Origin: an uncultured Prevotella sp.
Lineage (GTDB): Bacteria > Bacteroidota > Bacteroidia > Bacteroidales > Bacteroidaceae
DNA length: 39,667 nucleotides
Reading direction: 5' to 3'
Assembly: GCA_900322095.1 (NCBI GenBank)
Contig: ONYS01000009.1
Location: 1 to 39,667, forward strand
The first letter of the stretch is position 1. Each line of letters opens with the position of its first letter. The translations under genes and the position numbers were made by a program. Below the pieces are notes generated by a model. That model had not been told where the DNA came from. It made no database searches and worked only from the letters and a program-made list of their open reading frames with translations. This document shows positions 1 through 7,512 of the stretch, one piece after another.

Positions 1-148
1 AACACATTTTTCACCTGTGTTAAAACGCCCGAAAATAGGGAGATGAGCATGGCTTCTGGGCTCAAATAGCCCACCAAACCTTATGTGCGAAACTTCAGTT
101 CATAATTCATAATTTTTCCAGCAGTCGGCGAGGTGCGTCGTGATATAG

Positions 149-259
149 AAGACCCACCCCCAAGCCCTCCCTGCAGAGGGAGGGGGAAGCAAACGAAGAG
201 GAGCGCATAGGAGGGCCGTCATTCCTTACGACCCTCCTACCATGCGACCCTCCTATAAG
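149..259. repeat. Dispersed composite repeat, truncated copy
   Basis: Two repeat modules sit side by side. The first (149-191) is a GC-rich palindrome reading GACCCACCCCCAAGCCCTCC and then GAGGGAGGGGG. The second (about 208-259) carries the TAGGAGGGCCGTCATTCC motif. The same pair of modules recurs at 2347-2596, 15708-15930 and 16292-16645. Nothing coding is convincing in bases 1-263. An AT-rich TTCATAATTCATAATT stretch at about 99-114 belongs to another repeat family described further on. Confidence 0.75.
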
Positions 260-263
260 GTCC

Positions 264-313
264 GAAAAAAGGAACATTCCTGGATACTCTTCAATACCCA
301 TGAATGTTCCTTT
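264..313 (-). terminator. Intrinsic terminator of the birA-pyrH operon
   Basis: A perfect 12-base inverted repeat, AAAGGAACATTC (268-279) and GAATGTTCCTTT (302-313), lies 26 bases beyond the pyrH stop. Read on the minus strand the stem is followed by a run of T, as expected for an intrinsic terminator. Confidence 0.8.
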
Positions 314-338
314 ATCGAACTGGCGGTATGCGAGACCG

Positions 339-1049
339 TTACTCGTGGACGAGGGTGCCGATGTTCTCGCCTTCCATCACCTTCTTCAGGTTGCCCACCT
401 TGTCCATGTTGAATACGTAGATGGGCAGGTGGTTCTCCTTGCACATAGTCGTGGCGGTGAGGTCCATCACACGCAGATTCTTGTTGTAGATCTCGTCGAA
501 AGTGATTTCCTCAAACTTCGTAGCCGTAGGATCCTTCTCGGGGTCGGCCGTGTAGACGCCATCCACGCGAGTGCCCTTGAGCATCACGTCGGCCTCAATC
601 TCGATGCCGCGCAGCGAGGAGCCGGTGTCGGTAGTGAAATAGGGATTGCCCGTACCGGCGGAGAAAATGCAGATATAGCCATTCTCGAGTGCCTCAATGG
701 CCTTCCACTTGTTGTAGAATTCGCCAATCGGCTCCATGCGGATAGCCGTCATCACCTTCGTCTTCACGCCAATGGCGCCCAGAGCGGAGCTCAAGGCCAG
801 GGAGTTGATGACCGTTGCGCACATGCCCATCTGGTCGCCCTTCACGCGGTCGAAGCCTTTCTGCGAGCCACTGAGACCGCGGAAGATGTTGCCGCCACCG
901 ATGACGATGCCAATCTGTACGCCCATGTCGTGGACTTCCTTGATCTGACGTGCGTAGTCGCCCAGCCGTTCAGGGTCGATACCATAGTTTTGCTTGCCCA
1001 TAAGACTCTCGCCGGAGAGCTTGAGCAAAATTCTCTTGAATCGTGTCAT
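339..1049 (-). CDS. pyrH: UMP kinase
   Basis: Uridylate kinase converts UMP to UDP with ATP in the cytoplasm, an essential step of pyrimidine nucleotide synthesis. The 236-residue protein has the usual length of the bacterial hexameric family in the amino acid kinase fold. Visible motifs are KLSGESL near residue 10, GGGNIFRG near residue 51, GTGNPYFTTDT in the middle and RVDGVYTADPEKDP in the C-terminal half, all typical of PyrH. It begins six bases after the birA stop, so the two are almost certainly co-transcribed, and a strong hairpin follows its stop. No truncation or odd residue is seen. Confidence 0.96.
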   Translation of the reverse strand: MTRFKRILLKLSGESLMGKQNYGIDPERLGDYARQIKEVHDMGVQIGIVIGGGNIFRGLSGSQKGFDRVKGDQMGMCATVINSLALSSALGAIGVKTKVMTAIRMEPIGEFYNKWKAIEALENGYICIFSAGTGNPYFTTDTGSSLRGIEIEADVMLKGTRVDGVYTADPEKDPTATKFEEITFDEIYNKNLRVMDLTATTMCKENHLPIYVFNMDKVGNLKKVMEGENIGTLVHE

Positions 1050-1055
1050 TGTTGT

Positions 1056-1829
1056 TTATATTATGAATTCTACTTCTTTGAAAGCGTACTCTCTGATGGC
1101 TCCCTCGTGGTCGCGCAGGATCAGATGTCCGTTGTCCTCCACTTCCACGATGGCTGCCTCAAACTCGCCGTCCTTGTCGTGATAGGTGTGGAAGCCGTGC
1201 TTGCGGTAGAGCGTGTCGTGATAGAGGGCGGCAACGTCGGTGTAGTCGCCGTTCTCGATGAGCGAGTAGCTGTATTTGAAAGCCTTGACGATTTCCTGCA
1301 GGAGCTCTTCGCGGTCTACGTCGTGGCCGAGAATCTGCGTGAGGGAGACGGGATTGGGAGCATCGCTCGTGAAGGTCTGCTGGTTGACGTTGAGTCCGAC
1401 GCCGAAGATGCAGTTGGTGATATGTCCGCAGGAGATTGTCGTCTCGATGAGGGTACCGCTGAGCTTACGGTCGTTCCAATAGACATCGTTGGGCCATTTG
1501 AGCGTGATGCCGTCGGTGTACTTGGTCAGAGCCATCTTCAGCGCAATGCCGCCCATCATCGACAGCAGGAACTGGCTTTGCAGCGGAACCATCACGGGAT
1601 GGATGAGGATGGAGAAGGTGAGGTTCTTTCCGCGCTCACTTTCCCATTTGTTGGTACCCTGGCCGCGACCGGCTGTTTGGTTATCGGCTGTGACCACGGT
1701 GATTTTCTCTCCCGCAGCAGGCTTGTAGGAGCGCAGGTAGTTGTTGGTGCTGCCTACCTCCTCCAGCCGGATAATGTTCACAGAGGTGTCTTTTTGCTGT
1801 CTTCTGAATATAGATGAGAATGAGACCAT
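1056..1829 (-). CDS. birA: Biotin--[acetyl-CoA-carboxylase] ligase, monofunctional
   Basis: This enzyme activates biotin as biotinyl-AMP and attaches it to biotin-dependent carboxylases. The 257-residue protein has the catalytic domain motifs: EVGSTNNYL near residue 24, GRGQGTNKWESERGKNL (biotin/AMP loop) near residue 70, and KWPNDVYWNDRKLSGTLIE near residue 113. It lacks the N-terminal winged helix of the E. coli repressor-type BirA, so it should not bind DNA. The start at 1829 is favoured because a Bacteroidetes promoter on the minus strand (1855-1885) puts the transcription start about 18-20 bases upstream. It is the first gene of a birA-pyrH unit and diverges from tadA. Confidence 0.94.
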   Translation of the reverse strand: MVSFSSIFRRQQKDTSVNIIRLEEVGSTNNYLRSYKPAAGEKITVVTADNQTAGRGQGTNKWESERGKNLTFSILIHPVMVPLQSQFLLSMMGGIALKMALTKYTDGITLKWPNDVYWNDRKLSGTLIETTISCGHITNCIFGVGLNVNQQTFTSDAPNPVSLTQILGHDVDREELLQEIVKAFKYSYSLIENGDYTDVAALYHDTLYRKHGFHTYHDKDGEFEAAIVEVEDNGHLILRDHEGAIREYAFKEVEFII

Positions 1830-1854
1830 CGTTTGAATGTTGTGGTTGGTCAGG

Positions 1855-1885
1855 CAAAAATACGATTTTTATTTGTATTTGCAAA
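1855..1885 (-). promoter_or_regulatory. birA-pyrH promoter
   Basis: On the minus strand TTTG (1882-1885) is followed after 19 bases by TATTTTTG (1855-1862), a perfect match to the Bacteroidetes -33/-7 consensus. It overlaps the divergent tadA promoter. Confidence 0.75.
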
Positions 1886-1903
1886 AAGAAAGCGCTATTT
1901 TTG
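1872..1903 (+). promoter_or_regulatory. tadA promoter, overlapping the birA promoter
   Basis: TTTG (1872-1875), 20 bases, then TATTTTTG (1896-1903). The expected transcription start falls at or within a few bases of the tadA ATG at 1909, which implies a leaderless or nearly leaderless mRNA. Confidence 0.65.
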
Positions 1904-1908
1904 CACGT

Positions 1909-2346
1909 ATGGAAGAAGACGAGAAGTTTATGCGCATGGCGCTCAGCGAGGCTGAGTCGGCCTGTGAGGCGGGCGAAGTGCCTATCGGATGCGTGGTGGT
2001 GAGCCGCGGACGCATCATCAGTCGGGGACATAACCTGACGGAAACGCTGCACGACGTGACGGCTCATGCCGAGATGCAGGCTATCACCGCTGCGGCCAAC
2101 TCTTTGGGCGGAAAGTACCTGCAGGGCTGCACACTCTACGTCACTGTGGAACCCTGCGTGATGTGCGCCGGGGCTATCGGCTGGGCGCAGCTTTCGCGGC
2201 TGGTCTATGGAGCCAGCGACGAGAAGCGTGGCTATTCGCGCTTTGCTCCCCAGGCCTTGCATCCCCGTTGCGAGGTCAGGGCGGGCGTGATGGAGGCGGA
2301 GTGCCGCGAGATCATCCAGCGATTCTTCAAGGAGAAAAGAGGGTAG
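1909..2346 (+). CDS. tadA: tRNA-specific adenosine-34 deaminase
   Basis: TadA converts A34 to inosine in the anticodon of tRNA-Arg(ACG), an essential zinc-dependent deamination. Starting at MEEDEKFMRMAL the protein has 145 residues, normal for the family. The zinc and proton-shuttle residues are visible: H53-A-E55 in HAEMQAI, and C83/C86 in EPCVMCAGAI. An in-frame ATG exists 72 bases upstream, but the residues between do not look like TadA and would place the start upstream of the -7 box, so 1909 is chosen. The gene diverges from birA and is followed by dispersed repeats and a bidirectional terminator. Confidence 0.95.
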   Translation: MEEDEKFMRMALSEAESACEAGEVPIGCVVVSRGRIISRGHNLTETLHDVTAHAEMQAITAAANSLGGKYLQGCTLYVTVEPCVMCAGAIGWAQLSRLVYGASDEKRGYSRFAPQALHPRCEVRAGVMEAECREIIQRFFKEKRG

Positions 2347-2596
2347 AAGAAGACCCACCCCCATCCCCTCCCTACGGAGGGAGGGGAGAGAACATCACCC
2401 GATTATTGAATAACAATAGATGTTCGTAGGAGGGCGATAGGAGGGCCGTCATTCCTGACGGCCAAGATTGAAGTGAGAGCCGAATGGTAGGAGGGTCGTC
2501 ATTCCTGACGACCAAGCCCGTACTCTGATTGCGAATCATAAGCAAATCCTTCGTCGTCAGGAATGACGACGCTCCTACTAATGCCGGCGCTCCTAT
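2347..2596. repeat. Dispersed composite repeat, long copy
   Basis: Starts with the GACCCACCCCCATCCCCTCC/GGAGGGAGGGGAGA palindrome (2348-2390). It continues with GGAGGGCCGTCATTCCTGAC, then a second version with GGGTCGTCATTCCTGACGAC, then an inverted third version around 2548-2580. Very similar to 15708-15930. A reversed fragment of the first module (GGGGTGGGTCTTCTACC) lies at 2650-2667, just past the lipoprotein stop on the other strand. Confidence 0.8.
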
Positions 2597-2636
2597 AAAA
2601 AAGGGCAAACGCTTATCCTAGCGCTTGCCCTTTTTG
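2597..2636. terminator. Bidirectional terminator between tadA and the lipoprotein gene
   Basis: Stem AAAAAGGGCAA (2598-2608) with TTGCCCTTTTT (2625-2635), extended by CGCT/AGCG around a short loop. The symmetrical A and T runs allow function in both directions, fitting its position between convergent genes. Confidence 0.85.
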
Positions 2637-2668
2637 AATTAGACTGTTTTGGGGTGGGTCTTCTACCT

Positions 2669-3520
2669 TTATTTCACCACAATCACGAGATATTTGCTGG
2701 TCGACCAGAAGTTCTGCGGATTCGTGATGCGCAGCACGTACTGCTTATTGGCATCGCGCTCAAGCGTGTAGCTTCCACTGGGATGCACGGTCTTGATCTG
2801 AGCCGACTTCGAATAGAGCTTGATCTCACGCGTGTCGCGGATGTCGATCTTCGTGAAATAGTTCTTGTTGAAGTTGCCGCTCATCACCTTACTGCCATCC
2901 AGGATATGCTGGTCGCGCAGTTCCTTCTTGGTGCCGAAGACGTACCATGCAGTGTTGAGCAGGTGGTCTTGCGTGCTGATGGTCTGCGACTTCTGAGCGC
3001 TTTCCGTCTTGAGGTTGCTCACGTCGCTGTTGAGGTTGTTGATCGTCTCGTCGAGCGCAGAGATGTGGATATCCTTGGCGTCGAGTTCAGCGCGAAGCTG
3101 TTGCAGCTGCTGGTCTTTCTCCTGCAACTGTTTGGTGAGGTTGTCGATGGCTTCCTTGAACTGGTCGCCCTTGATGCTGCTCTGTCTTAGCTGCTCGCGC
3201 AGTTTCGAGATCAGTTCCCTGTTGCGGGCCATCTGCTTCGAGATGAACTGAATGTCCTCTCTGATTTGCTGCCTCTTGTCGGCACGCTCTCCATCCTTGG
3301 CGATGGTGACTCTGTTCTCAGCCTCGTTTATCTCTCTGAAACCCTCTTGAATCTCGTTGAGGGTTCCCATCATGTCGTTCAGCTCATTGTCCTTCTGCTC
3401 GATGATTTTTGAGAGTGAATCCGTTTGCGCCGTATCAACCACTGGTTGCGGTGCCTTCTTCTCACTGCATGACCCTAAGATCAGGGCGAGCAGACATGCG
3501 AAAAATATTAGCTTTTTCAT
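2669..3520 (-). CDS. Coiled-coil lipoprotein (resembles the Cbp1-type collagen-binding family)
   Basis: The 283-residue protein starts with a lipoprotein signal peptide ending LALILGSC, with the lipidated cysteine at position 18, so it should be anchored in an outer membrane leaflet. Residues about 35-165 are rich in Q, E, K, L and D with heptad-like spacing and are probably a long coiled coil. A C-terminal globular part of about 115 residues (from NTAWYVFGTKKEL to the end) is well conserved in appearance. Similar Bacteroides proteins are often labelled collagen-binding adhesin Cbp1; that label is from memory and the function here is not shown. It follows rsmI by 38 bases on the same strand. 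Confidence 0.8.
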   Translation of the reverse strand: MKKLIFFACLLALILGSCSEKKAPQPVVDTAQTDSLSKIIEQKDNELNDMMGTLNEIQEGFREINEAENRVTIAKDGERADKRQQIREDIQFISKQMARNRELISKLREQLRQSSIKGDQFKEAIDNLTKQLQEKDQQLQQLRAELDAKDIHISALDETINNLNSDVSNLKTESAQKSQTISTQDHLLNTAWYVFGTKKELRDQHILDGSKVMSGNFNKNYFTKIDIRDTREIKLYSKSAQIKTVHPSGSYTLERDANKQYVLRITNPQNFWSTSKYLVIVVK

Positions 3521-3558
3521 CTCAAACTATTTTAAGTGATTTTTATTTACTATGCGAG

Positions 3559-4257
3559 TTACTTGTCTTTGTCCTTGTCCTTCTCCTTGGGCGCGCCACC
3601 CACGACGATGACGATCTCGCCCTTTGGCGGTGTGGCCTCGAAGTGGGCTGCCACCTCGTCCAGCGTGCCGCGCACGTGCTCCTCGTGGATCTTCGAGATC
3701 TCGCGGGCTACGCTCACGGGACGGTCGGGACCGAAGAACTCCTCCATCTGCCTGAGCGTCTTCACCAGGCGGAAGGGCGACTCGTAGAACACCATCGTCC
3801 GCGGTTCATTGCGCAGGGATTCCAGATGGCTCTGGCGGCCTTTCTTCTGGGGCAGGAAGCCTTCGAAGCAGAATCTGTCGCAGGGCAGTCCGGAGGATAC
3901 GAGGGCCGGGATGCAGGCCGTAGGACCGGGAAGCGTGATCACCTCGATGCCGGCCTTGGAGGCCTCACGGGCGAGGAAGAATCCCGGATCGCTGATGCCG
4001 GGCGTACCGGCGTCGCTCACGAGGGCCACGTTCTGTCCGCTCTTCAGGCGCTCCACGATAGCTGCCGAGGTACCGTGCTCGTTGAACTTGTGGTGCGACA
4101 TCAGGTGGTTCTTGATGTCGAAGTGCTTGAACAGAATCCCTGACGTGCGCGTGTCCTCAGCCAACACCAAGTCAGCCTCTTTGAGCGTGCGGATAGCACG
4201 TAAGGTCATATCCTCCATATTTCCGACCGGAGTCGGGACGATGTATAAGGTTCCCAT
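3559..4257 (-). CDS. rsmI: 16S rRNA (cytidine-1402-2'-O)-methyltransferase
   Basis: RsmI methylates the 2'-OH of C1402 in 16S rRNA using S-adenosylmethionine. The 232-residue protein opens MGTLYIVPTPVGNMEDMTLRA and has the tetrapyrrole-methylase-fold motifs SDAGTPGISDPG and LPGPTA and a GFLP segment, all characteristic. The C-terminus is a charged KEKDKDKDK tail. A longer frame is open upstream to 4515, but the family start and a minus-strand promoter directly upstream (4267-4297) fix the ATG at 4257. It probably heads a two-gene unit with the coiled-coil lipoprotein gene. Confidence 0.94.
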   Translation of the reverse strand: MGTLYIVPTPVGNMEDMTLRAIRTLKEADLVLAEDTRTSGILFKHFDIKNHLMSHHKFNEHGTSAAIVERLKSGQNVALVSDAGTPGISDPGFFLAREASKAGIEVITLPGPTACIPALVSSGLPCDRFCFEGFLPQKKGRQSHLESLRNEPRTMVFYESPFRLVKTLRQMEEFFGPDRPVSVAREISKIHEEHVRGTLDEVAAHFEATPPKGEIVIVVGGAPKEKDKDKDK

Positions 4258-4266
4258 ATTATTTGG

Positions 4267-4297
4267 CAAATATAAACATTTAATCTTCTTGTACAAA
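4267..4297 (-). promoter_or_regulatory. rsmI promoter, leaderless type
   Basis: Minus strand TTTG (4294-4297), 19 bases, TATATTTG (4267-4274). The predicted transcription start is within about four bases of the rsmI ATG at 4257. Confidence 0.75.
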
Positions 4298-4345
4298 AAA
4301 TAATCATAATTCTTTGCATTTTTTAAGGCAAGAGAGGAGAGATGG

Positions 4346-4378
4346 TAATTCATAATTTGTAATTCACAATTCATAATT
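4346..4378. repeat. AT-rich TTCATAATT-type repeat
   Basis: TAATTCATAATTTGTAATTC and the following bases belong to a family also found near 99, 17142, 37876 and 38406. Here it is followed by ATTAGGCTATTG, resembling the ATTAGGCTGCGC that follows the copy at 38406. A degenerate GGAATGCCGC/GCTCCTACC repeat fragment follows at about 4400-4450. Confidence 0.7.
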
Positions 4379-4464
4379 AGGCTATTGCTAGTGCAATTGG
4401 AGGAATGCCGCATGGTAAAAACGCTCCTACCAATGCTGCCACTCCAGCCCACGAAACACACCCA

Positions 4465-4530
4465 TAATAAAAAGGAGCCAAAGCTTATTGCGGCTGTCCT
4501 CTCGGATGATGCCACGATAGCTTTGACTCC
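4465..4530 (-). terminator. Terminator downstream of the first GH51 gene
   Basis: On the minus strand GGAGTCAAAGCT pairs with AGCTTTGGCTCC (one G-T wobble) and is followed by TTTTTATTATG. It separates GH51 and its repeat array from rsmI. Confidence 0.7.
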
Positions 4531-4547
4531 TTTGACTTCTATTATAT

Positions 4548-4787
4548 TATGAGATCACTTATTCTTACATACTTTTCTCAATTATGAGCTCACTGACTCT
4601 AGCATACCTCTATTATAAGGTCGCTCGCTAAGCATACCTCTTTTATATAAGGTCACTCGCTCAAGGATACCTCTTTATATAAGGTCACTCGCTCAAGGAT
4701 ACCTCTATTTATGAGGCCATTTACTCTTGCATGCCGCAGCTCGCTTGCTCCATCCTCCCGCGAGCTCACTTGCTCTTGCATACCGCG
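4548..4787. repeat. Degenerate 32-37-base tandem repeats seeded at the GH51 stop codon
   Basis: Units of the form AAGGTCACTCGCTCAAGGAT followed by ACCTCTTTATAT. Two adjacent 32-base units (4649-4680 and 4681-4712) are almost identical; units at 4548-4582, 4583-4615, 4616-4648 and from 4713 are more diverged. The last unit (4759-4787) is the end of the GH51 coding sequence itself, including its stop codon. Confidence 0.8.
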
Positions 4788-6727
4788 AAGGTCTTGGCGG
4801 GGATGGTGAGGGTCAGGGCGTTGCCGTCGGCGCTGACGGTCTGCTGCTGGGGCACCACGCGGTCAGGACGCTCCAGGGTGTTGGTGGCGTGCGGATCGTC
4901 GCTGTGGAGCGTTGTCAGACAGAAAGTCCTCAAGTCCTTGGCGCCCTTGAAGTTGATTTTTACCTGCTGGGCCTTGTCGCTCGTGTTGGCCACCTTCACG
5001 ATGTAGCTCTTGCTGTCCTTATCCCACACGGCACTGGCGTAGAGACCGTCGGCGCCCTCCACGGGATTGCCGTTCTCCGTGAGCTTCAGCATGTTGGTGC
5101 CGCGGTTGGTGGAGTAGAGCATCTGCACATACCAGTTGACCGAGCGCACGCTCTTGAGGTTGTCAAACCAGATGAGGTCCGGGCGCCACTGCCATCCGTC
5201 CACGTGGGCGAAGAGTGGAGCATAGGTGGCCTGATACACTACGTCGGCATTCCGTTCCAGACCCGTCATGAAGGCAGCCTCGCAGAGTGCGGCCTGGAAG
5301 TCGTTCTTGGCCATCGTGGGCTCCTTGTCTACGTCTTTCACGTGGCAGGCGTACTCACCGGCAAACACCTTCGGACCCTTGCGCGGATACTTGTCGTAGC
5401 GGCCGGCATTGTTGAGGAACCAGTCGGGATCCATATAGTAGTGCTCATCCACGAGGTCTACACCAATCTTGCGCATCTGCTCCCAGCCGTAGTCGAACTT
5501 GTCGCCACTGGCCGAGGGACCCGACGTGCCGCAGATCTTGATGTTGGGATACTTGGCGCGAATCTGCTCCACAAACTTGGCCAGGCGCTCCGGATAGAGC
5601 GGTCCCCACTGTTCGTTGCCGATGCCGATCTCTTTCAGGTTGAAAGGCTGGGGATGACCCATCTTGGCCCGCAGTGCACCCCATTTGGAGCTGACGGGAC
5701 CATTGGCAAACTCTATCAGGTCGAGGGCGTCGTCGATATAGGGTTGCAGGTCGTCGAGGGCCACATGGGCGTTTTTGTCGTTGTCCTTGTTCTGGAATTG
5801 GCAGGCCAGCCCGCATGAGAGCACGGGCAGAGGCTCCGCGCCAATCTTCTCAGAGAGCAGGAAGAACTCGTAGAAGCCCAGTCCGTAGGTTTGGAAGTAG
5901 TTGGGGAAGAGGCGGTGGGGGAAAGTGTAGTTCCAGCGGTTCTCGTTGAGCGGACGGTTCTCCACGTCGCCCACGCTGTTCTTCCACTGGTAGCGCGTGG
6001 CGAGGTCGGTGCCCTCCACGATGCAGCCGCCGGGGAAGCGGAAGATGCCGGGATGCAGGTCCTCGAGGTCTTTCACGAGGTCGGCCCTCAGTCCGTGCCA
6101 GTTGTCGGCGGGCATCAGGCTCACGTGGTCGAGGTCGATGCTCTCGTTGCCTTCAAGGAAGATGCGCATGAGGCCCTTCTCCACGGTGCGGTCCGACTTC
6201 AGCGTGCAGCCGAACTTCTTCCATTGGTTGCAGTCTACGGTGATGGTCTGGCGGTCAACCACCTCATCCTGGTCGTCGACGAGCTCCACGCGCACCTTGG
6301 CCTGCTTGCCGTTGAGCATGTGCAGACGGGCATAGACGCTGAAGTCGTAGGTCATACCTTTCTTCAGACCCATGCCAAAGAAGCCGCGGTTCTCCAGTCC
6401 TGAGACCTTGTCGGAGTGGCCCGAAGGCTCGATGGTGGCATAGTGGGGATTGCGGTCGAAGGCGGGTGTCTTCTCGCCGATGCTGACGTTGCCGAAGGCA
6501 TTCCATCCCATCAGCCGGGTGGGGAACTCAAACGAGCGGTTTTCCACCATCTCTGCGTAGAGGCCTCCGTCGGCTCCGAAGTTGATGTCCTCAAAGAAGA
6601 TGCCGTACATAGTGGGTTGAACAGCAGCACCAGGACGCGTGTCGACGCTGAGCTGCCGCTGGGCCATAGCAGGACCTGCCATAAGTGCAGCAAGCGCCAA
6701 TGCTGTCAGAAACTTGATTTTCTTCAT
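4766..6727 (-). CDS. GH51 alpha-L-arabinofuranosidase, secreted
   Basis: Releases terminal L-arabinofuranose from arabinan or arabinoxylan oligosaccharides by a retaining mechanism. The 653-residue protein has a signal peptide (MKKIKFLTALALAALMAGPA, cut after MAQ-like residues). Next comes the opening GH51 segment YGIFFEDINFGADGGLYAEM at residues 41-60, a carbohydrate-binding-like beta insertion at about 75-205, then the barrel. Acid/base E372 lies in GIGNEQWG and nucleophile E458 in FAGEYACH. It has its own promoter (6770-6801) with a half-matching operator just upstream. Its 3' end is the seed of a tandem repeat array. It is not in the main arabinose operon; family confidence is high, exact substrate unknown. 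Confidence 0.95.
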   Translation of the reverse strand: MKKIKFLTALALAALMAGPAMAQRQLSVDTRPGAAVQPTMYGIFFEDINFGADGGLYAEMVENRSFEFPTRLMGWNAFGNVSIGEKTPAFDRNPHYATIEPSGHSDKVSGLENRGFFGMGLKKGMTYDFSVYARLHMLNGKQAKVRVELVDDQDEVVDRQTITVDCNQWKKFGCTLKSDRTVEKGLMRIFLEGNESIDLDHVSLMPADNWHGLRADLVKDLEDLHPGIFRFPGGCIVEGTDLATRYQWKNSVGDVENRPLNENRWNYTFPHRLFPNYFQTYGLGFYEFFLLSEKIGAEPLPVLSCGLACQFQNKDNDKNAHVALDDLQPYIDDALDLIEFANGPVSSKWGALRAKMGHPQPFNLKEIGIGNEQWGPLYPERLAKFVEQIRAKYPNIKICGTSGPSASGDKFDYGWEQMRKIGVDLVDEHYYMDPDWFLNNAGRYDKYPRKGPKVFAGEYACHVKDVDKEPTMAKNDFQAALCEAAFMTGLERNADVVYQATYAPLFAHVDGWQWRPDLIWFDNLKSVRSVNWYVQMLYSTNRGTNMLKLTENGNPVEGADGLYASAVWDKDSKSYIVKVANTSDKAQQVKINFKGAKDLRTFCLTTLHSDDPHATNTLERPDRVVPQQQTVSADGNALTLTIPAKTFAVCKSK

Positions 6728-6769
6728 ATTGATTTTTAGCTTTAATGATAATTAGTCTTCAGTCGGTTG

Positions 6770-6801
6770 CAAATTTAGTGCTTTCTATTCATATAAACAA
6801 G
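6770..6801 (-). promoter_or_regulatory. Promoter of the first GH51 gene
   Basis: Minus strand TTG (preceded by C, 6798-6801), 20 bases, TAAATTTG (6770-6777). The predicted leader is about 36 bases. Confidence 0.6.
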
Positions 6802-6807
6802 AGTTTT

Positions 6808-6832
6808 AGTGTTTTTAATACAACAAAACACT
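6808..6832. promoter_or_regulatory. Inverted repeat upstream of the GH51 promoter, possible AraR site
   Basis: AGTGTTTT (6808-6815) and AAAACACT (6825-6832) form an 8-base inverted repeat directly upstream of the -33 element. Read from 6808 it also fits AGTG-N9-CAAC, one base off the AGTG-N9-CACT motif found before susC and the mutarotase gene. Confidence 0.35.
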
Positions 6833-6916
6833 TAAAACCCTAATTGGTTAGCCCATTGCAGCACTTTCGGACGGCGAGTAATGGCGGGGTAGCTAGCTGG
6901 TGGAGATGAATAAATT

Positions 6917-7090
6917 TCAGTCTACTGACAATTTATTTATGGTGAGTTGTTGCCGTCCGACGTTCGTCGGACGATTGTCTGACGTTCGTCGGAAACCATC
7001 TATGTACGTATCTATGATGATGAGTCGGGCAGAAATATGAGACAGTTGGCCCAAGAGAAGCGAGACGAGTAGAAATCTTGCCTTTTCCAT
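6917..7090 (-). CDS. Possible short secreted protein of 57 residues
   Basis: An ATG at 7090 opens a frame whose first residues, MEKARFLLVSLLLGQLSHIS, look like a signal peptide. The remainder, LIIIDTYIDGFRRTSDNRPT and 14 more residues, matches nothing I recognise. A minus-strand TACTTTTG (7153-7160) could be a -7 box, though its nearest TTTG is 24 bases away, longer than usual. The two-unit 22-base palindromic repeat at 6956-6999 lies inside this frame, so it may be the broken 5' end of an older secreted-protein gene. Low confidence. Confidence 0.3.
   Translation of the reverse strand: MEKARFLLVSLLLGQLSHISARLIIIDTYIDGFRRTSDNRPTNVGRQQLTINKLSVD
6956..6999. repeat. Two-unit palindromic repeat with 22-base period
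   Basis: TCCGACGTTCGTCGGA starts at 6956 and its near copy TCTGACGTTCGTCGGA at 6978, exactly 22 bases later. Each is a near-perfect palindrome. The period equals that of the arrays at 16718, 27547 and 38583. The rest of 6833-7510 has a small AT hairpin at 6909-6937 and CTATTCTT/AAGAATAG at about 7311-7335, otherwise nothing recognised. Confidence 0.75.
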
Positions 7091-7512
7091 AAATGATTAA
7101 TTTTAAATGAAACGTTATTTGATTCTATGTTGTGTCTGAAACATCAACGCTGCAAAAGTAAAGAAAAGGCTTAAAAAAAAGTGGCAAAAAGTAATCCGCA
7201 GATGTCGCATCTTCTGAAAATAGACATTAAACCGCCTGTTTATGAGCAATATAGGGCAATTCTATAGATGGTATTGTCATTCTCATCTCCGGCTGTCAAT
7301 AATCAAGTAGCTATTCTTATACCTGGCAAGAATAGAGCATTGTCCTTTCTATTAATTCTGCATGCACCGTGTATGACAAGTTTATCGGTTTTGGAATCCT
7401 TGTCATGCTCCCGATAGAGGAAAGAGGGAACAATTGTGCCCTCTTCACCTGGTCATTGTGCGTTGGTACAACACTTGCACCCAAGAGAGTAGAATACAAA
7501 AAAATAAAGATT

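Noticed and set aside
300-1817. Long plus-strand frame of 505 residues across pyrH and birA
   Set aside because: It lies antisense to two well-supported genes, has no family motifs and no start signals; it is a by-product of their codon use.
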